Source: Pseudomonadota bacterium
GTDB lineage: Bacteria; Myxococcota_A; UBA796; SXON01
Direction of reading: 5' to 3'
DNA length: 64,000 nucleotides
NCBI GenBank assembly: GCA_030685065.1
Contig: JAUXQH010000118.1
Coordinates: forward strand, 62,001-126,000
Shown here: piece after piece, positions 8,893 to 21,294 of the stretch
Layout: each line of letters starts with the position of its first letter
Position numbering within the stretch: position 1 is the first letter of the stretch
The notes under the pieces: model-generated
Databases searched by the model: none
What the model was told of the DNA's origin: nothing
What the model saw: only the letters and a program-made list of their open reading frames with translations
Program-made: the position numbers and the translations under genes

Positions 8893-9564
8893 TCACCCGG
8901 GCATCGTACAGAGCGCCGACGGGAACACCCGCACCACCCGCACCGGCAGCGGCTTCATCAACGCGCGCATCTCCGAGAGCGTCGAGCCGCGCCGGACCGA
9001 CAGCATGCCGTCGTGCACGGCGTCCCGTCCGAGCCCGACCAGCGGCGCCAGGCACGCGAAGCCGACCACGCCGTAGAGCGTGACCTCGAGGTCGAAGAAG
9101 TAGGCGCTCCGCGCCACCCGCGCGACCTCGCGGACCAGCGAGTGACGCACCCCGTGGGGGAGGTGGTGCATCATGAGGGTGCTGGTCGCGAGGTGGAAGG
9201 TCTGGTCGCCGAAGGGGAGCTCGGTCGCGTCGGCCTCGAGCACCACGGCGCGCGGGCCGAGCCGTTGGGCCGCCATGGCGGCGAACGCCGGGCTCCGATC
9301 GACGCCCACGAGCTCGCAGGGCAGGTCGGTGTCCGCGAGCGCCGCGAGGAGGCCGCCGGAGCCCGTGCCGATGTCGAGCACGCGGAGCGGCGAGGGCCGG
9401 CCGAGCGCCTCCCAGTGGCGACGGATACGGCGGGTATGGGCGTCATACCAGCCCGAAACCCTGTTCCACCGATCGAGATCCTGGAGGATGGTCCGGCCCC
9501 GACGGGACAGGCCTTCTTGGTCCAGGATCTCCTCTTCTTGCGTGCGGAGCATGGAAGCGAACAT
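8893..9564 (-). CDS. Class I SAM-dependent methyltransferase
   Basis: 223 residues from the ATG at 9564, which has a G-rich ribosome-binding site at a suitable distance; an internal ATG at 9552 is an alternative. Motif I is RVLDIGTGSGGLLAAL near residue 55, followed by the acidic residue of GVDRSPAF and the motif ADATELPFGDQTFHL. This is the UbiE/Methyltransf_11 pattern. The C-terminal third (LYGVVGFACLAPLVGLGRDA) is hydrophobic and could touch a membrane or a lipid-like substrate. The substrate cannot be told. It follows the 191-residue secreted protein by 14 nt and is the last gene of the minus-strand run that starts at 11706. Confidence 0.8.
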   Translation of the reverse strand: MFASMLRTQEEEILDQEGLSRRGRTILQDLDRWNRVSGWYDAHTRRIRRHWEALGRPSPLRVLDIGTGSGGLLAALADTDLPCELVGVDRSPAFAAMAAQRLGPRAVVLEADATELPFGDQTFHLATSTLMMHHLPHGVRHSLVREVARVARSAYFFDLEVTLYGVVGFACLAPLVGLGRDAVHDGMLSVRRGSTLSEMRALMKPLPVRVVRVFPSALCTMPG

Positions 9565-9578
9565 CAGCCACCCCCCAT

Positions 9579-10154
9579 TCAGGCGCCATCGAGGAAGCGG
9601 CGGAGCGGCAACACGCAGAACCCCCACGCCACCGCGGACTCCCACTCGACACGGAACACGTCGAGGGTGCGGGTGCCCGTGGCCGTGTCGAGAAGGTAGC
9701 CACAGCCGGACCACGCGGAGGCGCGGACGCCCCGGGCGCTCCGCTGGAGGTCCGCGGGGCACGCCGCCACGCCGGCGATCGTCGCGTCCTCCGGGCCGTC
9801 GACCGGCCGGCACAACCAGTCGCGCTTCACGTCGAACACGGTGACCTTCCAGGCGCCCCGCGCCTCCTGGCGCTTCCCGACCAGGCCGAGGGCGCGGAGC
9901 ACGCGGGTGGCGTCGCGGTCGCTCTCCTCGACGAGCCGGCGCAGATCGGCCACGCGCACGACGGCGAGCGCGGTGTGGGCGCCCGCCCGGGCCGGGAGCC
10001 GGCTGACCCAGGCCACTTGGAGGCTCTCGGGCAGCTCGGTGGTCGCGTTGCACGCCTGCTCGCCGCTCGGCGTCCCGGCGGGCTCCGCGGCGTGGGCGGC
10101 CGGCCCGAGCAGCGCCGCGAGCAGGAGCACCCCGACGGCCCGCGGCCCGTTCAT
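9579..10154 (-). CDS. Secreted hypothetical protein
   Basis: 191 residues, with a clear signal peptide MNGPRAVGVLLLAALLGPAA ending at an AHA-like cleavage site. The mature part has several cysteines (QACNATTE, WLCRPVDG, VAACPADL, GCGYLL, GFCVLPL) that could form disulfides in the periplasm. No family was recognised. Its ATG overlaps the stop of nagZ (ATGA), so it is translated together with the cell-wall recycling enzyme, but that does not prove a shared pathway. Confidence 0.65.
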   Translation of the reverse strand: MNGPRAVGVLLLAALLGPAAHAAEPAGTPSGEQACNATTELPESLQVAWVSRLPARAGAHTALAVVRVADLRRLVEESDRDATRVLRALGLVGKRQEARGAWKVTVFDVKRDWLCRPVDGPEDATIAGVAACPADLQRSARGVRASAWSGCGYLLDTATGTRTLDVFRVEWESAVAWGFCVLPLRRFLDGA

Positions 10155-11257
10155 GCCTGTCCCTGCGCCCTGGCTCGCAGCGCGAGGTCCGAGTGGGTGT
10201 GGGTGCCGAGGATGTCGAGCCCCGGGCGCGGCGGCGGGTCCTTCAGGAACCGCTCGCGGAGCCCGTGCCAGCGCTTCGCCGCGTCGATCGCGAGGTCGGC
10301 CTGGCCCTTGTCGTCCTCCTGCAGGCGGATCAGCTCCTCGAACGCCTCGACCTGCAGCGAGAGGTCCTTGCACATCAGGAACGAGTCCACCGTGGCGATG
10401 GAGGCCTCGGTCAGCTGCTGCTCGAGGGGGTATCGGCCGCGCACGGCCTTCATCTCCATGTCGTCGCTGAACACCACGCCGCCGAAGTGGAGCCGCTTGC
10501 GCAGGATGCCGTCGATGATGCGGGAGGACATCGTGGCGGGGCGGTCCTCGTCCCAGCCTGGATACACCACGTGGGCGGTCATGACCGTCGCGACGCCGGC
10601 TTGGATGCACGCGCGGAAGGGCACCAGCTCGAGCTGGTCGAGATCGGGGGGATCCTTCTCGACGATCGGCAGATCGAGGTGGGAGTCGGTGGCGGTGTCC
10701 CCGTGGCCGGGAAAGTGCTTCGCGCAGGCGATGAGGCCCTCGGCCTGCATGCCGCGCAGGAGCGCCGCCGCGTGGCGGCCGGCCGCCGCGGCTTCGGCGG
10801 CGAACGCGCGGTCTCCGATGACGGGGTTCTTCGGGTTCGAGTCCACGTCGGCGACCGGCGCGAAGTTCAAGTCGAAGCCGAGCGCCCGCAGCTCCCGCCC
10901 GAGCGCGCGGCCGATCGACGCGGTGAACCGCTCCTCGTCGACGTTTCCGACCCAGCGCATCGGCGGCCACACCGTTGCCGGGGCCTTCACGCGTTGCACG
11001 CGGCCGCCCTCCTGGTCGACGCAGCGGATGGGCGGGAGGTCCTTCGGGAGGAAGAGCGCGAGCTCCCGGTTGAGCTCGACCACCTGGCGGGCGTCCTCGA
11101 CGTTCCGCGCGAACAGGACGAACCCGCCGGGCTGGCACGCGCGGATCCACGCGCGCTCCTCGTCGGTGGGGGACGCCCCCGCGATGCCGAGGACGAGCCG
11201 CTGTCCGGCGCGCCGCTTGCGATCGGCGCTCGAGGTGGTGAGGCCGACGACGTTCAC
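10151..11257 (-). CDS. nagZ: Beta-N-acetylhexosaminidase, GH3 family (NagZ-like)
   Basis: About 368 residues from a GTG that overlaps the stop of the epimerase gene. The GH3 domain shows GGFVLFARN near residue 40, VDQEGGRVQR near 75, LNFAPVADVDSNP near 125, and the diagnostic KHFPGHGDTATDSH near 175, which carries the Asp-His pair used by NagZ. VVFSDDMEMKA near 260 carries the catalytic Asp nucleophile. NagZ removes GlcNAc from anhydro-muropeptides in the cytoplasm during peptidoglycan recycling. No signal peptide is present, which supports the cytoplasmic role. Length is close to the usual 340-370. Confidence 0.88.
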   Translation of the reverse strand: MNVVGLTTSSADRKRRAGQRLVLGIAGASPTDEERAWIRACQPGGFVLFARNVEDARQVVELNRELALFLPKDLPPIRCVDQEGGRVQRVKAPATVWPPMRWVGNVDEERFTASIGRALGRELRALGFDLNFAPVADVDSNPKNPVIGDRAFAAEAAAAGRHAAALLRGMQAEGLIACAKHFPGHGDTATDSHLDLPIVEKDPPDLDQLELVPFRACIQAGVATVMTAHVVYPGWDEDRPATMSSRIIDGILRKRLHFGGVVFSDDMEMKAVRGRYPLEQQLTEASIATVDSFLMCKDLSLQVEAFEELIRLQEDDKGQADLAIDAAKRWHGLRERFLKDPPPRPGLDILGTHTHSDLALRARAQGQA

Positions 11258-11706
11258 GACGAGGCCTCGTCGGCGGGCGCGACCGCGGGGTGCGGCTCTC
11301 CGGGGCTCGGGTGCTGCGCGAGCTCCATCAACACGCCGCCGCAGGAGCGGGGGTGGATGAAGATCACGCGGCTGCCGTGCGCGCCGGGCTTGGGCCCCTC
11401 GGAGAGGAACTGGTAGCCCTTCGCGCGCAGGCTCGCGATGTCCGCGTCGAGGTCGTCCGACTCGAAGCACACGTGGTGGAGGCCGGGGCCTTTCTTCTCC
11501 AGGAACCCGGCGATCGGACCCTGGCCCTCCATCGGGTGCACCAGCTCGATCCGCGTGCCTTCGATGGGGAAGAACGCCGTGGACGTGAGCTCGGTCGGCA
11601 CGTCCTCGCGCCCCGCGAGGGGGATGCCGAGGTCCTCCGCGAAGCGACGGATGGCGGCGTCGAGGTCGGGCACGGCGATGGCGATGTGATCGAGGCGGCG
11701 GATCAT
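11254..11706 (-). CDS. mce: Methylmalonyl-CoA epimerase (VOC superfamily)
   Basis: 150 residues. It begins MIRRLDHIAIAVPDLDAA and has the paired VOC modules, with IELVHPMEG near 55 and GPGLHHVCFESDDLDADI near 75, then GGVLMELAQ near 127. These His and Glu residues match the metal ligands of methylmalonyl-CoA epimerase, which interconverts the R and S forms of methylmalonyl-CoA in propionate metabolism. The Pro-rich tail (about 130-150) is extra. First gene of the minus-strand operon; the next gene overlaps it by 4 nt (GTGA). Confidence 0.85.
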   Translation of the reverse strand: MIRRLDHIAIAVPDLDAAIRRFAEDLGIPLAGREDVPTELTSTAFFPIEGTRIELVHPMEGQGPIAGFLEKKGPGLHHVCFESDDLDADIASLRAKGYQFLSEGPKPGAHGSRVIFIHPRSCGGVLMELAQHPSPGEPHPAVAPADEASS

Positions 11707-11740
11707 CCTGTGGCACTATCCCGCCCGATCAGGAGTCCCC

Positions 11741-12340
11741 ATGTCCACCGCCCTCGCTCCGTCCGCCGCCAGTCCCCGCGTGTTCACCGCGCGTCGCTCG
11801 TTCTTCTCGTTCCTCGGGCCCGAGTTCCGGTTCTTCGCCGCGGACGGTCAGCTCGCCCTCTTCGTGAAGCAGAAGGCCTTCCGGTTGAAGGAGGAGATCA
11901 CCGCCTTCCGCGACGAGGGCAAGTCCCAGCCCTACATCCGCATCCAGGCGCGCAGCATCATGGACGTGCGCGGCACCTACGACGTGACCGACGCCAGTAC
12001 GAGCGAGCGGGTCGGCACGTGCAAGCGCCAGGGCCTCAAGAGCCTGTTGCGCGACACGTGGGAGCTTCGCGGCCCGGATGATGCCCTCGTCGGCACGCTC
12101 GCCGAGGACAGCCTCGCCCTGGCGCTCGTCCGCCGCTTCCTGCTCAAGGCGTGGCTCCCCCAGGGCTTCACGCTGACCTCGCCCGAGGGGCGCGTGCTGG
12201 GCAAGCTCAAGCAGCGCTTCAACCCGTTCATCATCGTCTACGACTGCGACTTCGGCGCGGACGGCGCGGGCGCCGTCGACACCCGCCTCGCGACGGCGGC
12301 CACGGTGCTCCTGCTCGCCATCGAGGGCCGGCAGGGCTGA
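11741..12340 (+). CDS. LURP-one/scramblase-like (Tubby C-terminal fold) protein
   Basis: 199 residues. The pattern of short beta strands with LALFVKQKAFRLKEEITAF near residue 47, IRIQARSIMDVRGTYDV near 68 and a later hydrophobic helix is that of the LURP-one-related family, which shares the Tubby-like fold with phospholipid scramblases. Bacterial members have no settled role. There is a good ribosome-binding site AGGAG (11731-11735) 5 nt before the ATG. The 34-nt gap to the divergent epimerase gene must hold both promoters. No signal peptide is seen, so it is probably cytoplasmic. Confidence 0.65.
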   Translation: MSTALAPSAASPRVFTARRSFFSFLGPEFRFFAADGQLALFVKQKAFRLKEEITAFRDEGKSQPYIRIQARSIMDVRGTYDVTDASTSERVGTCKRQGLKSLLRDTWELRGPDDALVGTLAEDSLALALVRRFLLKAWLPQGFTLTSPEGRVLGKLKQRFNPFIIVYDCDFGADGAGAVDTRLATAATVLLLAIEGRQG

Positions 12341-12449
12341 CCGGAGCGAACCAGTCGGGGCCGCGCCGGGGCCCCGTCCTGGTCTGCGGGGGCGGGGGTG
12401 CGCGTCCGGCGGGGGAGGATGGCCGAGCATCATCGCCGCCTCGGGTGGG

Positions 12450-12455
12450 TATACT
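12450..12455 (+). promoter_or_regulatory. Candidate -10 box TATACT
   Basis: TATACT differs from the consensus TATAAT at one position and stands out in the GC-rich background. It ends 9 nt before the ATG at 12465, so the transcript would have almost no leader. No good -35 box is seen 17 nt upstream. It would drive the small protein and the nucleotidyltransferase together. Confidence 0.4.
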
Positions 12456-12464
12456 CTCCTCTCG

Positions 12465-12758
12465 ATGCTGAACCCGACACCCGCCGAGAAGCTCTGCGAC
12501 CGAAACGGGCACCCGTACTTCTTGTGGGACGTCGAGATGACGCTCGATGCATTCCGATTGCAGCTCGTCGATCCCGATCCCGACGTTCGCGCGCACGCGA
12601 TCGGAAAGCTCATGCGCCAGGCACGTCCGGACGATGCGTTGACCCTCCTCTCGTTGGCACAGATCCGGGGCGATTGGGATCGCGTGCGCCCCTATCTCGG
12701 CCATCGGCGGGACTTCTGGACCTGGCTCCTTCCGGAGCTCGAGCGGCGTGCCCGGTAG
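12465..12758 (+). CDS. Small protein of unknown function, partner of AbiEii-like nucleotidyltransferase
   Basis: 97 residues. The N-terminal part (PAEKLCDRNGHPYFLWDVEM) and a helical region (VDPDPDVRAHAIGKLMRQAR, like a HEAT-type helix pair) can be seen. The C-terminus is basic and Trp-rich (RRDFWTWLLPELERR). The stop lies inside the next gene (11-nt overlap), the arrangement expected of an antitoxin-toxin pair. The protein does not look like the AbiEi antitoxin, which has a winged helix. The family was not identified; a role as antitoxin or substrate adaptor is only inferred from context. Confidence 0.65.
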   Translation: MLNPTPAEKLCDRNGHPYFLWDVEMTLDAFRLQLVDPDPDVRAHAIGKLMRQARPDDALTLLSLAQIRGDWDRVRPYLGHRRDFWTWLLPELERRAR

Positions 12759-13383
12759 CCTCTCGGCGCTGCAAACGCGGGTGCTGAGGGTGCTCGCCGG
12801 CCTGGATCCCCGGTGGACGCTCACCGGGGGCGGCGCGCTCGCAGGCTTCCACCTCGCCCATCGACGCACGAAGGACGTAGACCTCTTCTTCCACGGGCTC
12901 GTGGCCTTGGGGCGTCTCCCCGAGGACGCGGCTGCGGTGTTGAGCGCCGAAGGCATGTCCGTCGATTTCCTGCAGCGCGCGCCCGCGTTCTGTCGGCTTC
13001 GTGCGGAGCTGGGTGGGGAGGTGGTTCTCGTGGATCTCGTGGCCGAGCCTGTGCCCAACGTGTTCCCCGCGGAGAGACGTGTGGTTGACACCACCGAGAT
13101 CCTCGTCGATTGCCGTGCGGAGATCCTGGTGAACAAACTTGGCGCCCTCTACTCCCGCTGGGAGATCCGCGACCTGGTCGACGTGAAGGCGCTGGTCGAG
13201 GCGGGCGAGGACCTCGATGCGGCGCTCGGTTTGGTCAGCAGGAAGGACGGTGGTTTCTCGCCACCGGACCTGGCCTGGGTATTACGGACGTTGAACGTGG
13301 CCGCGCTCGCCAAGGCGGATGGCTATGACGCCGCGGCGCTGCTCGCGTTCCGCGATGAGTTGGTGGACCGCCTGGTCGGCTGA
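12748..13383 (+). CDS. AbiEii/AbiGii-like nucleotidyltransferase
   Basis: 211 residues from GTG 12748. The nucleotidyltransferase core has LTGGGALAGFHLAHRRTKDV, whose following D-L-F completes the DVD metal-binding motif near residue 48-50, and a third acidic site in VVLVDLVAE near 94. A helical C-terminal half (LVNKLGALYSRWEIRDLVDV onward) is typical of the AbiEii/AbiGii toxin family. In AbiE and MenT systems such enzymes are toxins that add nucleotides to RNA, for example to tRNA acceptor ends. The family also contains non-toxin members, so toxicity is inferred. The gene overlaps the small upstream protein by 11 nt. Confidence 0.78.
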   Translation: MPGSLSALQTRVLRVLAGLDPRWTLTGGGALAGFHLAHRRTKDVDLFFHGLVALGRLPEDAAAVLSAEGMSVDFLQRAPAFCRLRAELGGEVVLVDLVAEPVPNVFPAERRVVDTTEILVDCRAEILVNKLGALYSRWEIRDLVDVKALVEAGEDLDAALGLVSRKDGGFSPPDLAWVLRTLNVAALAKADGYDAAALLAFRDELVDRLVG

Positions 13384-13407
13384 CAACTCCGGCAGCGACC
13401 GGCGCCG

Positions 13408-14850
13408 TTACTGCGTCGCGATCGCCGCCCCGCGCGGCGCGTTCGCGAGCCGCCAGGTGAGCGCCGCGAGCTGGCCCACCCCCTCTGCGAGCGCGGCGGG
13501 ATCGACCTTGTCGACGGTGTCGGCCCGCGTGTGGTGGATGTCGAAGTAGCGCTCGTCGTCCGCCGCGAGGCCCATGACGAGCACGCCGCGCTCCTCCAAC
13601 GGGCCGATGTCGGCGCCGCCGCCGACGCCCACCACCCCGAGGCCGGTGGCCGCGAGCGACTGGTCGAGCCAGGCGAGGTCGGCCGGAGCGCCGGTCGCCG
13701 TCCAGCCGAGCGGCCGGCCGCCGCCCAGGTCCGACTCGATCGCCGCCACGTGCTTGTCGGTGCCGTGCGCGGCGTCGTAGGCGTACGCACCGCGGATCCC
13801 GAACTCCTCGTTGGTGAACAACACCGCGCGGATGGTGCGCCTGGGCGTCACGCCGAGGGCCTGGAGGTGGCGCATCGCCTCGATGACGTGAACCACGCCC
13901 GCGCCGTCGTCGTGGGCGCCCTGGCCCACGTCCCACGAGTCGAGGTGCGCCCCGATGAGCACGATCTCGTCGGTCTCTCCGGGGAGCTCGGCCACGACGT
14001 TGTGACTCAGCTCGTCCGGCCGCGTGGCCGCGCCCATCTGCAGGCGGAGGCGCACCTCCTGCCCCTTCTGGGTCATGCGGGCGATCCGGGCGGCGTCCTC
14101 GGTGGTGATGGACGCGGTGGGGATCCGCGGCGTGCCGTCGACGTACCGCATGCCGCCGGTGTGGGGCGTGTCGAGCGAGCGCGTGGTCACCGAGCGGACC
14201 AGCGCGGCGACCGCGCCGAACGTGGCCGCCTTCGCCGCGCCCTGGGAGCGGTAGGCCACGGCGGTGCCGTAGCGCTCGATCGTGGGGGTGCCCTCCTCCA
14301 TCGGGTGGTTGAAGAGCACGATCTTGCCCGCCACCTGGGGGCCGAGCTCGGCGAAGGAGGACACGACCACGACGGGCGCCTCGACGCCGGTCGTGCCGAC
14401 GGAGCCGCCGAGGCCGAGCATCGCGAGCGGCTCCGCGTGGGGGGTCAGCATCAGGAGGGACTCGGCGCCGCGCGTCCACACGGGGACCATCACGGGCTCC
14501 TTCGCCACCTTCAGCCCATCGCGCGCGCCGAACTGGGCAACCCCCCAGTCGACCGCCTTCGCGAGGGCGGGCGAGCCGGTCGGGCGCGCGCCGATGCCGT
14601 CGCAGAGGTCGGCGAGCAGATCCCAGGCCGCGGTGTCGGCGCGGGCGGCGGCGAGCAGGCGCTCGACGATGGGATCGGCGGGCGCGAGCGCGACGCCGGG
14701 TACGGCGACGGCCGCCACGGAGGTGCCGCTGGTGGGGGCGCCCGTGGTCGCGCTCGTGGAGGGAGCCGCGGGCTCGCAACAGCCGAGCGGCGCGGTGACG
14801 TGGGCACAGGCGAGGAGGAGGAGGAACAGCACGTTGGAAGAGTAGCTCAT
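13408..14850 (-). CDS. M28-family zinc aminopeptidase lipoprotein with PA domain
   Basis: 480 residues from the ATG at 14850. The signal peptide ends with the lipobox LLAC (Cys at about residue 15). A Ser/Thr/Ala linker leads to an inserted protease-associated domain (about 135-260). The M28 catalytic part shows IGAHLDSWDVGQGAHDDGAG near 310 (His and Asp ligands), then LFTNEEFGIRGA with the catalytic Glu pair near 355, IESDLGG near 383 and a C-terminal DIHHTRADTVDKVD with the last His. These match bacterial M28 aminopeptidases and carboxypeptidase-Q-like enzymes. It likely digests peptides at the cell surface. Convergent with the nucleotidyltransferase gene. Confidence 0.88.
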   Translation of the reverse strand: MSYSSNVLFLLLLACAHVTAPLGCCEPAAPSTSATTGAPTSGTSVAAVAVPGVALAPADPIVERLLAAARADTAAWDLLADLCDGIGARPTGSPALAKAVDWGVAQFGARDGLKVAKEPVMVPVWTRGAESLLMLTPHAEPLAMLGLGGSVGTTGVEAPVVVVSSFAELGPQVAGKIVLFNHPMEEGTPTIERYGTAVAYRSQGAAKAATFGAVAALVRSVTTRSLDTPHTGGMRYVDGTPRIPTASITTEDAARIARMTQKGQEVRLRLQMGAATRPDELSHNVVAELPGETDEIVLIGAHLDSWDVGQGAHDDGAGVVHVIEAMRHLQALGVTPRRTIRAVLFTNEEFGIRGAYAYDAAHGTDKHVAAIESDLGGGRPLGWTATGAPADLAWLDQSLAATGLGVVGVGGGADIGPLEERGVLVMGLAADDERYFDIHHTRADTVDKVDPAALAEGVGQLAALTWRLANAPRGAAIATQ

Positions 14851-15024
14851 GTCCGCGGGGTGGGGTTCGCCCAGGCGGGGAGCCGGAGCGAGGGCCCCCC
14901 GTTGTCGTCCGGGCCGGCGTCGTGCGCCAGCCCGCCGAGCCAACCCTGGCAGACCGTGACATGGCCCCGAGTTGGAGCTTGGTCCTTGGCGTGGGGCGCG
15001 CCAGGAGGCTACGCGGGCCCTCCG

Positions 15025-15828
15025 ATGACCCCCATGCTTCGCTTTGGTGAGTGGACGTTCGCAACCTCCCGGCCCGCCCCCTCCGGGCGGCACGGAGCGC
15101 CCCTCGGCCTCGTGATCGAGGGCCTGCACGAGCCCGCGCTGGACGCGCATCTGGGCGCCCGGATGGGCGCGCGGACGCCCGCGCCGGCGGACTACCTCCA
15201 CGAGATCCTCCTCGGGGACGAGCATCGCGAGGCGTTCTTCGACCTGGTCGACCTGGAGGGCCTCGTGGTGTGCAAGGGCGTGCCGTGCGCACACCCAACC
15301 TACCGATTCGTGCGCGGCCGCTCCAGCCGCGGGCGGTTGAGCCAGGGCGAGTACTACCACCACGACGGATGCTCGGGGCCGACCAAGCCGCGGGTGGTCG
15401 AGATCCGCTTTCCACACCAGCTCGTGGAGCGCCACATCGCGACCGCGGTGGCGCCCTTTCCGGAGACAGTCGTCGCGATGCTCCGGGAGCTTCCCGAGGC
15501 CCTCCACGAGAAGGCGGACCTCGCGCGGTGGCGTGCGCGGATCGACGCGGGCGAGCCGCTCGCGCGGGACGAGTGGGACACGCTCCAGGGGCTGATCGTG
15601 CGCACCGTGCGCCGCGCCTACAGCGCCGAGGACGCGCGGCTGTACTTCCGCGGCGTCGACGCGCGCGCGGGCGCCTACGTCGAGCGCTGGGCCTGGGGGG
15701 AGAGCCGGTTCATCGCGAACAACAACGCGCTGCGCACGATGCAGCACCGCCGCGCCTACCTCGACGCCGCGAGCGACGGGCGCTCGAACGGCAACCTCGT
15801 GAAGCGCTGGCCGGCGGAAGAGCTGTAG
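15025..15828 (+). CDS. Possible Fe(II)/2-oxoglutarate-dependent oxygenase
   Basis: 267 residues. The only clue to function is a candidate iron-binding HxD motif in GEYYHHDGCSGPTKP (near residue 110-125) and a distal His followed by Arg in ALRTMQHRRAY near 245, a layout seen in clavaminate synthase/TauD-like enzymes. The spacing of about 130 residues is acceptable for that family. The protein is soluble, with no signal peptide. The call is weak, and another fold is possible. It stands alone, divergent from the M28 gene and 68 nt upstream of the deoxynucleoside kinase gene. Confidence 0.4.
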   Translation: MTPMLRFGEWTFATSRPAPSGRHGAPLGLVIEGLHEPALDAHLGARMGARTPAPADYLHEILLGDEHREAFFDLVDLEGLVVCKGVPCAHPTYRFVRGRSSRGRLSQGEYYHHDGCSGPTKPRVVEIRFPHQLVERHIATAVAPFPETVVAMLRELPEALHEKADLARWRARIDAGEPLARDEWDTLQGLIVRTVRRAYSAEDARLYFRGVDARAGAYVERWAWGESRFIANNNALRTMQHRRAYLDAASDGRSNGNLVKRWPAEEL

Positions 15829-15896
15829 GGCCCCGCCTCACCGGCCACCGTCGCGCGTCGTCCGAGCCGCGATAGGTGCCGTGCGCGAGGTTCGAG

Positions 15897-16547
15897 ATGG
15901 AGCGCCTGTCGGAACTGTTCATCGGGATCGCCGGCATGATCGGCGCCGGCAAGAGCACGCTCGCCACCGCCTTGGGGGAGCACCTGGGCCTGCCGGTGTA
16001 CTACGAGCCGGTCCAGGACAACGAGTACCTGTCCGACTTCTACCGGGACACCGCCCGGTACGCGTTCGCGACCCAGATCTACCTGCTCAACCGGCGCTTC
16101 GCGCAGCACCAGGAGATCATCTGGCGCGGCGGGGGCGGCGTGCAGGACCGCACGATCTACGAGGACGCCGTGTTCGCCCGCACCCTCGTGGGGCTCGGGC
16201 TCATGGAGGACCGCGACTACCGCACCTACGTCTCCCTGTTCCGCCACATGTCCAACTTCATGTGCCGGCCCAATGTCATCGTCTACCTGGACGTGAGCCC
16301 CGAGCGCTCCCTCGAGCGCATCCGCTCGCGCGAGCGCGACGTGGAGTCGGGCGTCTCCCTCGCGTACCTGACGGCGTTGCACGAGGAGTACGAGCGTTTT
16401 CTCGCGGACATCGCCCGGTCGGTGCCGGTCATCCGCATCGACTGGGACAAATTCCGCAACGTCGAGGAGATGGCCGCGGTGATCGAGCGCGAGTACCTCG
16501 GCGGCAACTTCATCCGCACCGTGAGCTGGTCGCCCACGGCCGGATGA
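15897..16547 (+). CDS. Deoxynucleoside kinase
   Basis: 216 residues from the ATG at 15897; an upstream in-frame GTG at 15876 is a weaker choice because the ATG has a GAGG-like ribosome-binding site. P-loop GIAGMIGAGKST near residue 8-19, the conserved Glu in VYYEPVQDN near 35, the DRTIYEDAVFA motif near 90 (the DRS/ERS motif of the family) and the lid-like RIRSRERDVESG near 143. This family phosphorylates deoxynucleosides for salvage of DNA precursors. The base specificity cannot be predicted. Length fits bacterial dNKs (200-225). Confidence 0.85.
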   Translation: MERLSELFIGIAGMIGAGKSTLATALGEHLGLPVYYEPVQDNEYLSDFYRDTARYAFATQIYLLNRRFAQHQEIIWRGGGGVQDRTIYEDAVFARTLVGLGLMEDRDYRTYVSLFRHMSNFMCRPNVIVYLDVSPERSLERIRSRERDVESGVSLAYLTALHEEYERFLADIARSVPVIRIDWDKFRNVEEMAAVIEREYLGGNFIRTVSWSPTAG

Positions 16548-16646
16548 TCATCGTCCTGCGGAACCCCTCGGCGTAGGTCCGGCTCTCTCCACGGTGGCGC
16601 ATCGCGGCGGTTCGGGCGATAGAAGGCCCCCCCCGCCGAGGCTCCG

Positions 16647-17953
16647 ATGCGCGCGCTCCTCCTGATGTTGTTCCTCGGTGCCTGCGCGGGCGGCTCCGAG
16701 GGCGCGGCTGGTGACGAAGACAAGGCCGAGGACGAGCGCGAGGCAGACCCCCGCACGCTCGTCGAGGTGGCGGCGGTCGGACGCGGAAGCGTAGGCGATC
16801 ACATCGGCGCCTCCGCCGTCGTCGAGTCCGAAGCGCAGGCTTCGCTCGTCCCGGAGACCCAGGGCATCGTCACCGGCATCTACGCGGAGGAGGGGGACAC
16901 CGTCAAGAAGGGCCAGCTGCTGGCCGTCGTGGCGAGCCCCACGTTGGACGCCGCGTACCAGCGCGCGGGGGCCGAGCTCGAGCGCGCCTCCGCCGACGCC
17001 GAGGCGGCCGAGCGGCTCTTCGGGCAAGGCGCCATCAGCAAGACAGAGGTCGACACCGCGCGTCGCGCCCTCTCGGGCGCCCGCACGGCGAACGAGGAAG
17101 CGAGCCGCACCAAGGGGTTCACCCGGCTCGAGAGCCCGATCGACGGCACCGTGGCGGCGCGCACGCTCCGCTACGGGGAGCTCGCGGCGGGCCAGCCCGC
17201 CTTCACCATCGTCGATCTGACGCGGCTGCGCGTGATCGTGAACCTCCCCGAGCGTGACCTCGCGAAGGTGCGGGTGGGCCTGCCCGCCACGCTCACCAGC
17301 GCGTACGACGCGGCCATCACCGGCGCCGGCTCGGTCGAGCGCGTGGCGCCCGTGGTCGATCCCGCGAGCGGCACGTTCCGCGTGACCGTGCGGATCGGTG
17401 ATCCGACCGAAGTTCCCGCGAGTGGCGCTCCGACCGAGCCCGTCGGCGCGGCGGTCTCCCCGCTCCGCCCAGGCCAGTTCGCCAGCGTGAAGATCGAGGT
17501 CGATCGCCACGAGGGCGTGCTCACCGCCCCGCGCCGCGCCCTGGTGTGGGAGGAGGGCAGGTCCTACGTCTTCACCGTGGTCGAGACGACCAAGGAGGAG
17601 GAGGAGAAGCTGGCCGCGGCCGACAAGCCGAAGGTGGAGGGGGAAGCCCCCGCCGAGCCCGAGGAGCCCGGCTTCCTCGCGAAGCTCTTCGGCGGCGAGG
17701 AGGAGGAGAAGAAGGAGACCGAGCTGCCCGGCCCCTGGCGCAAGGCAAAGCGGGTCGAGGTGGCCGTAGGCTACGAGGAGGGCGAGATCGCCGAGCTCCT
17801 CTCCGGCGTCGAAGAGGGCGCCTCCGTCGTCGTCATCGGGAACCAGGCCCTGCGCGACGGCGCGCGGGTGCGCCTCCCCAGCGATCCGACGATCGCCGCC
17901 AAGGAAGACGAGAAGGGAGAGGCCGCCGGCCCCGCCGTGGCCACCGAGGCCGG

Positions 17954-17957
<4 letters not shown>
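16647..17957 (+). CDS. RND efflux periplasmic adaptor (membrane fusion) lipoprotein
   Basis: 436 residues. The lipobox LFLGAC puts the lipid anchor at about residue 12. The lipoyl/hairpin region has LVPETQGIVTGIYAEEGDTV near 65-85 and ERLFGQGAISKTEVDTARRA near 125, and the beta-barrel region has FTIVDLTRLRVIVNLPE near 190. These are signs of a HlyD/AcrA-type adaptor that bridges the inner-membrane pump and an outer-membrane channel. A Glu/Lys/Pro-rich insert (about 311-370, with EEEEKL and GGEEEEKK) interrupts the C-terminal barrel region and is unusual. The stop overlaps the pump gene as ATGA. Confidence 0.88.
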
Positions 17958-21280
<3,323 letters not shown>

Positions 21281-21294
21281 GGGCGGGAGGTCGA

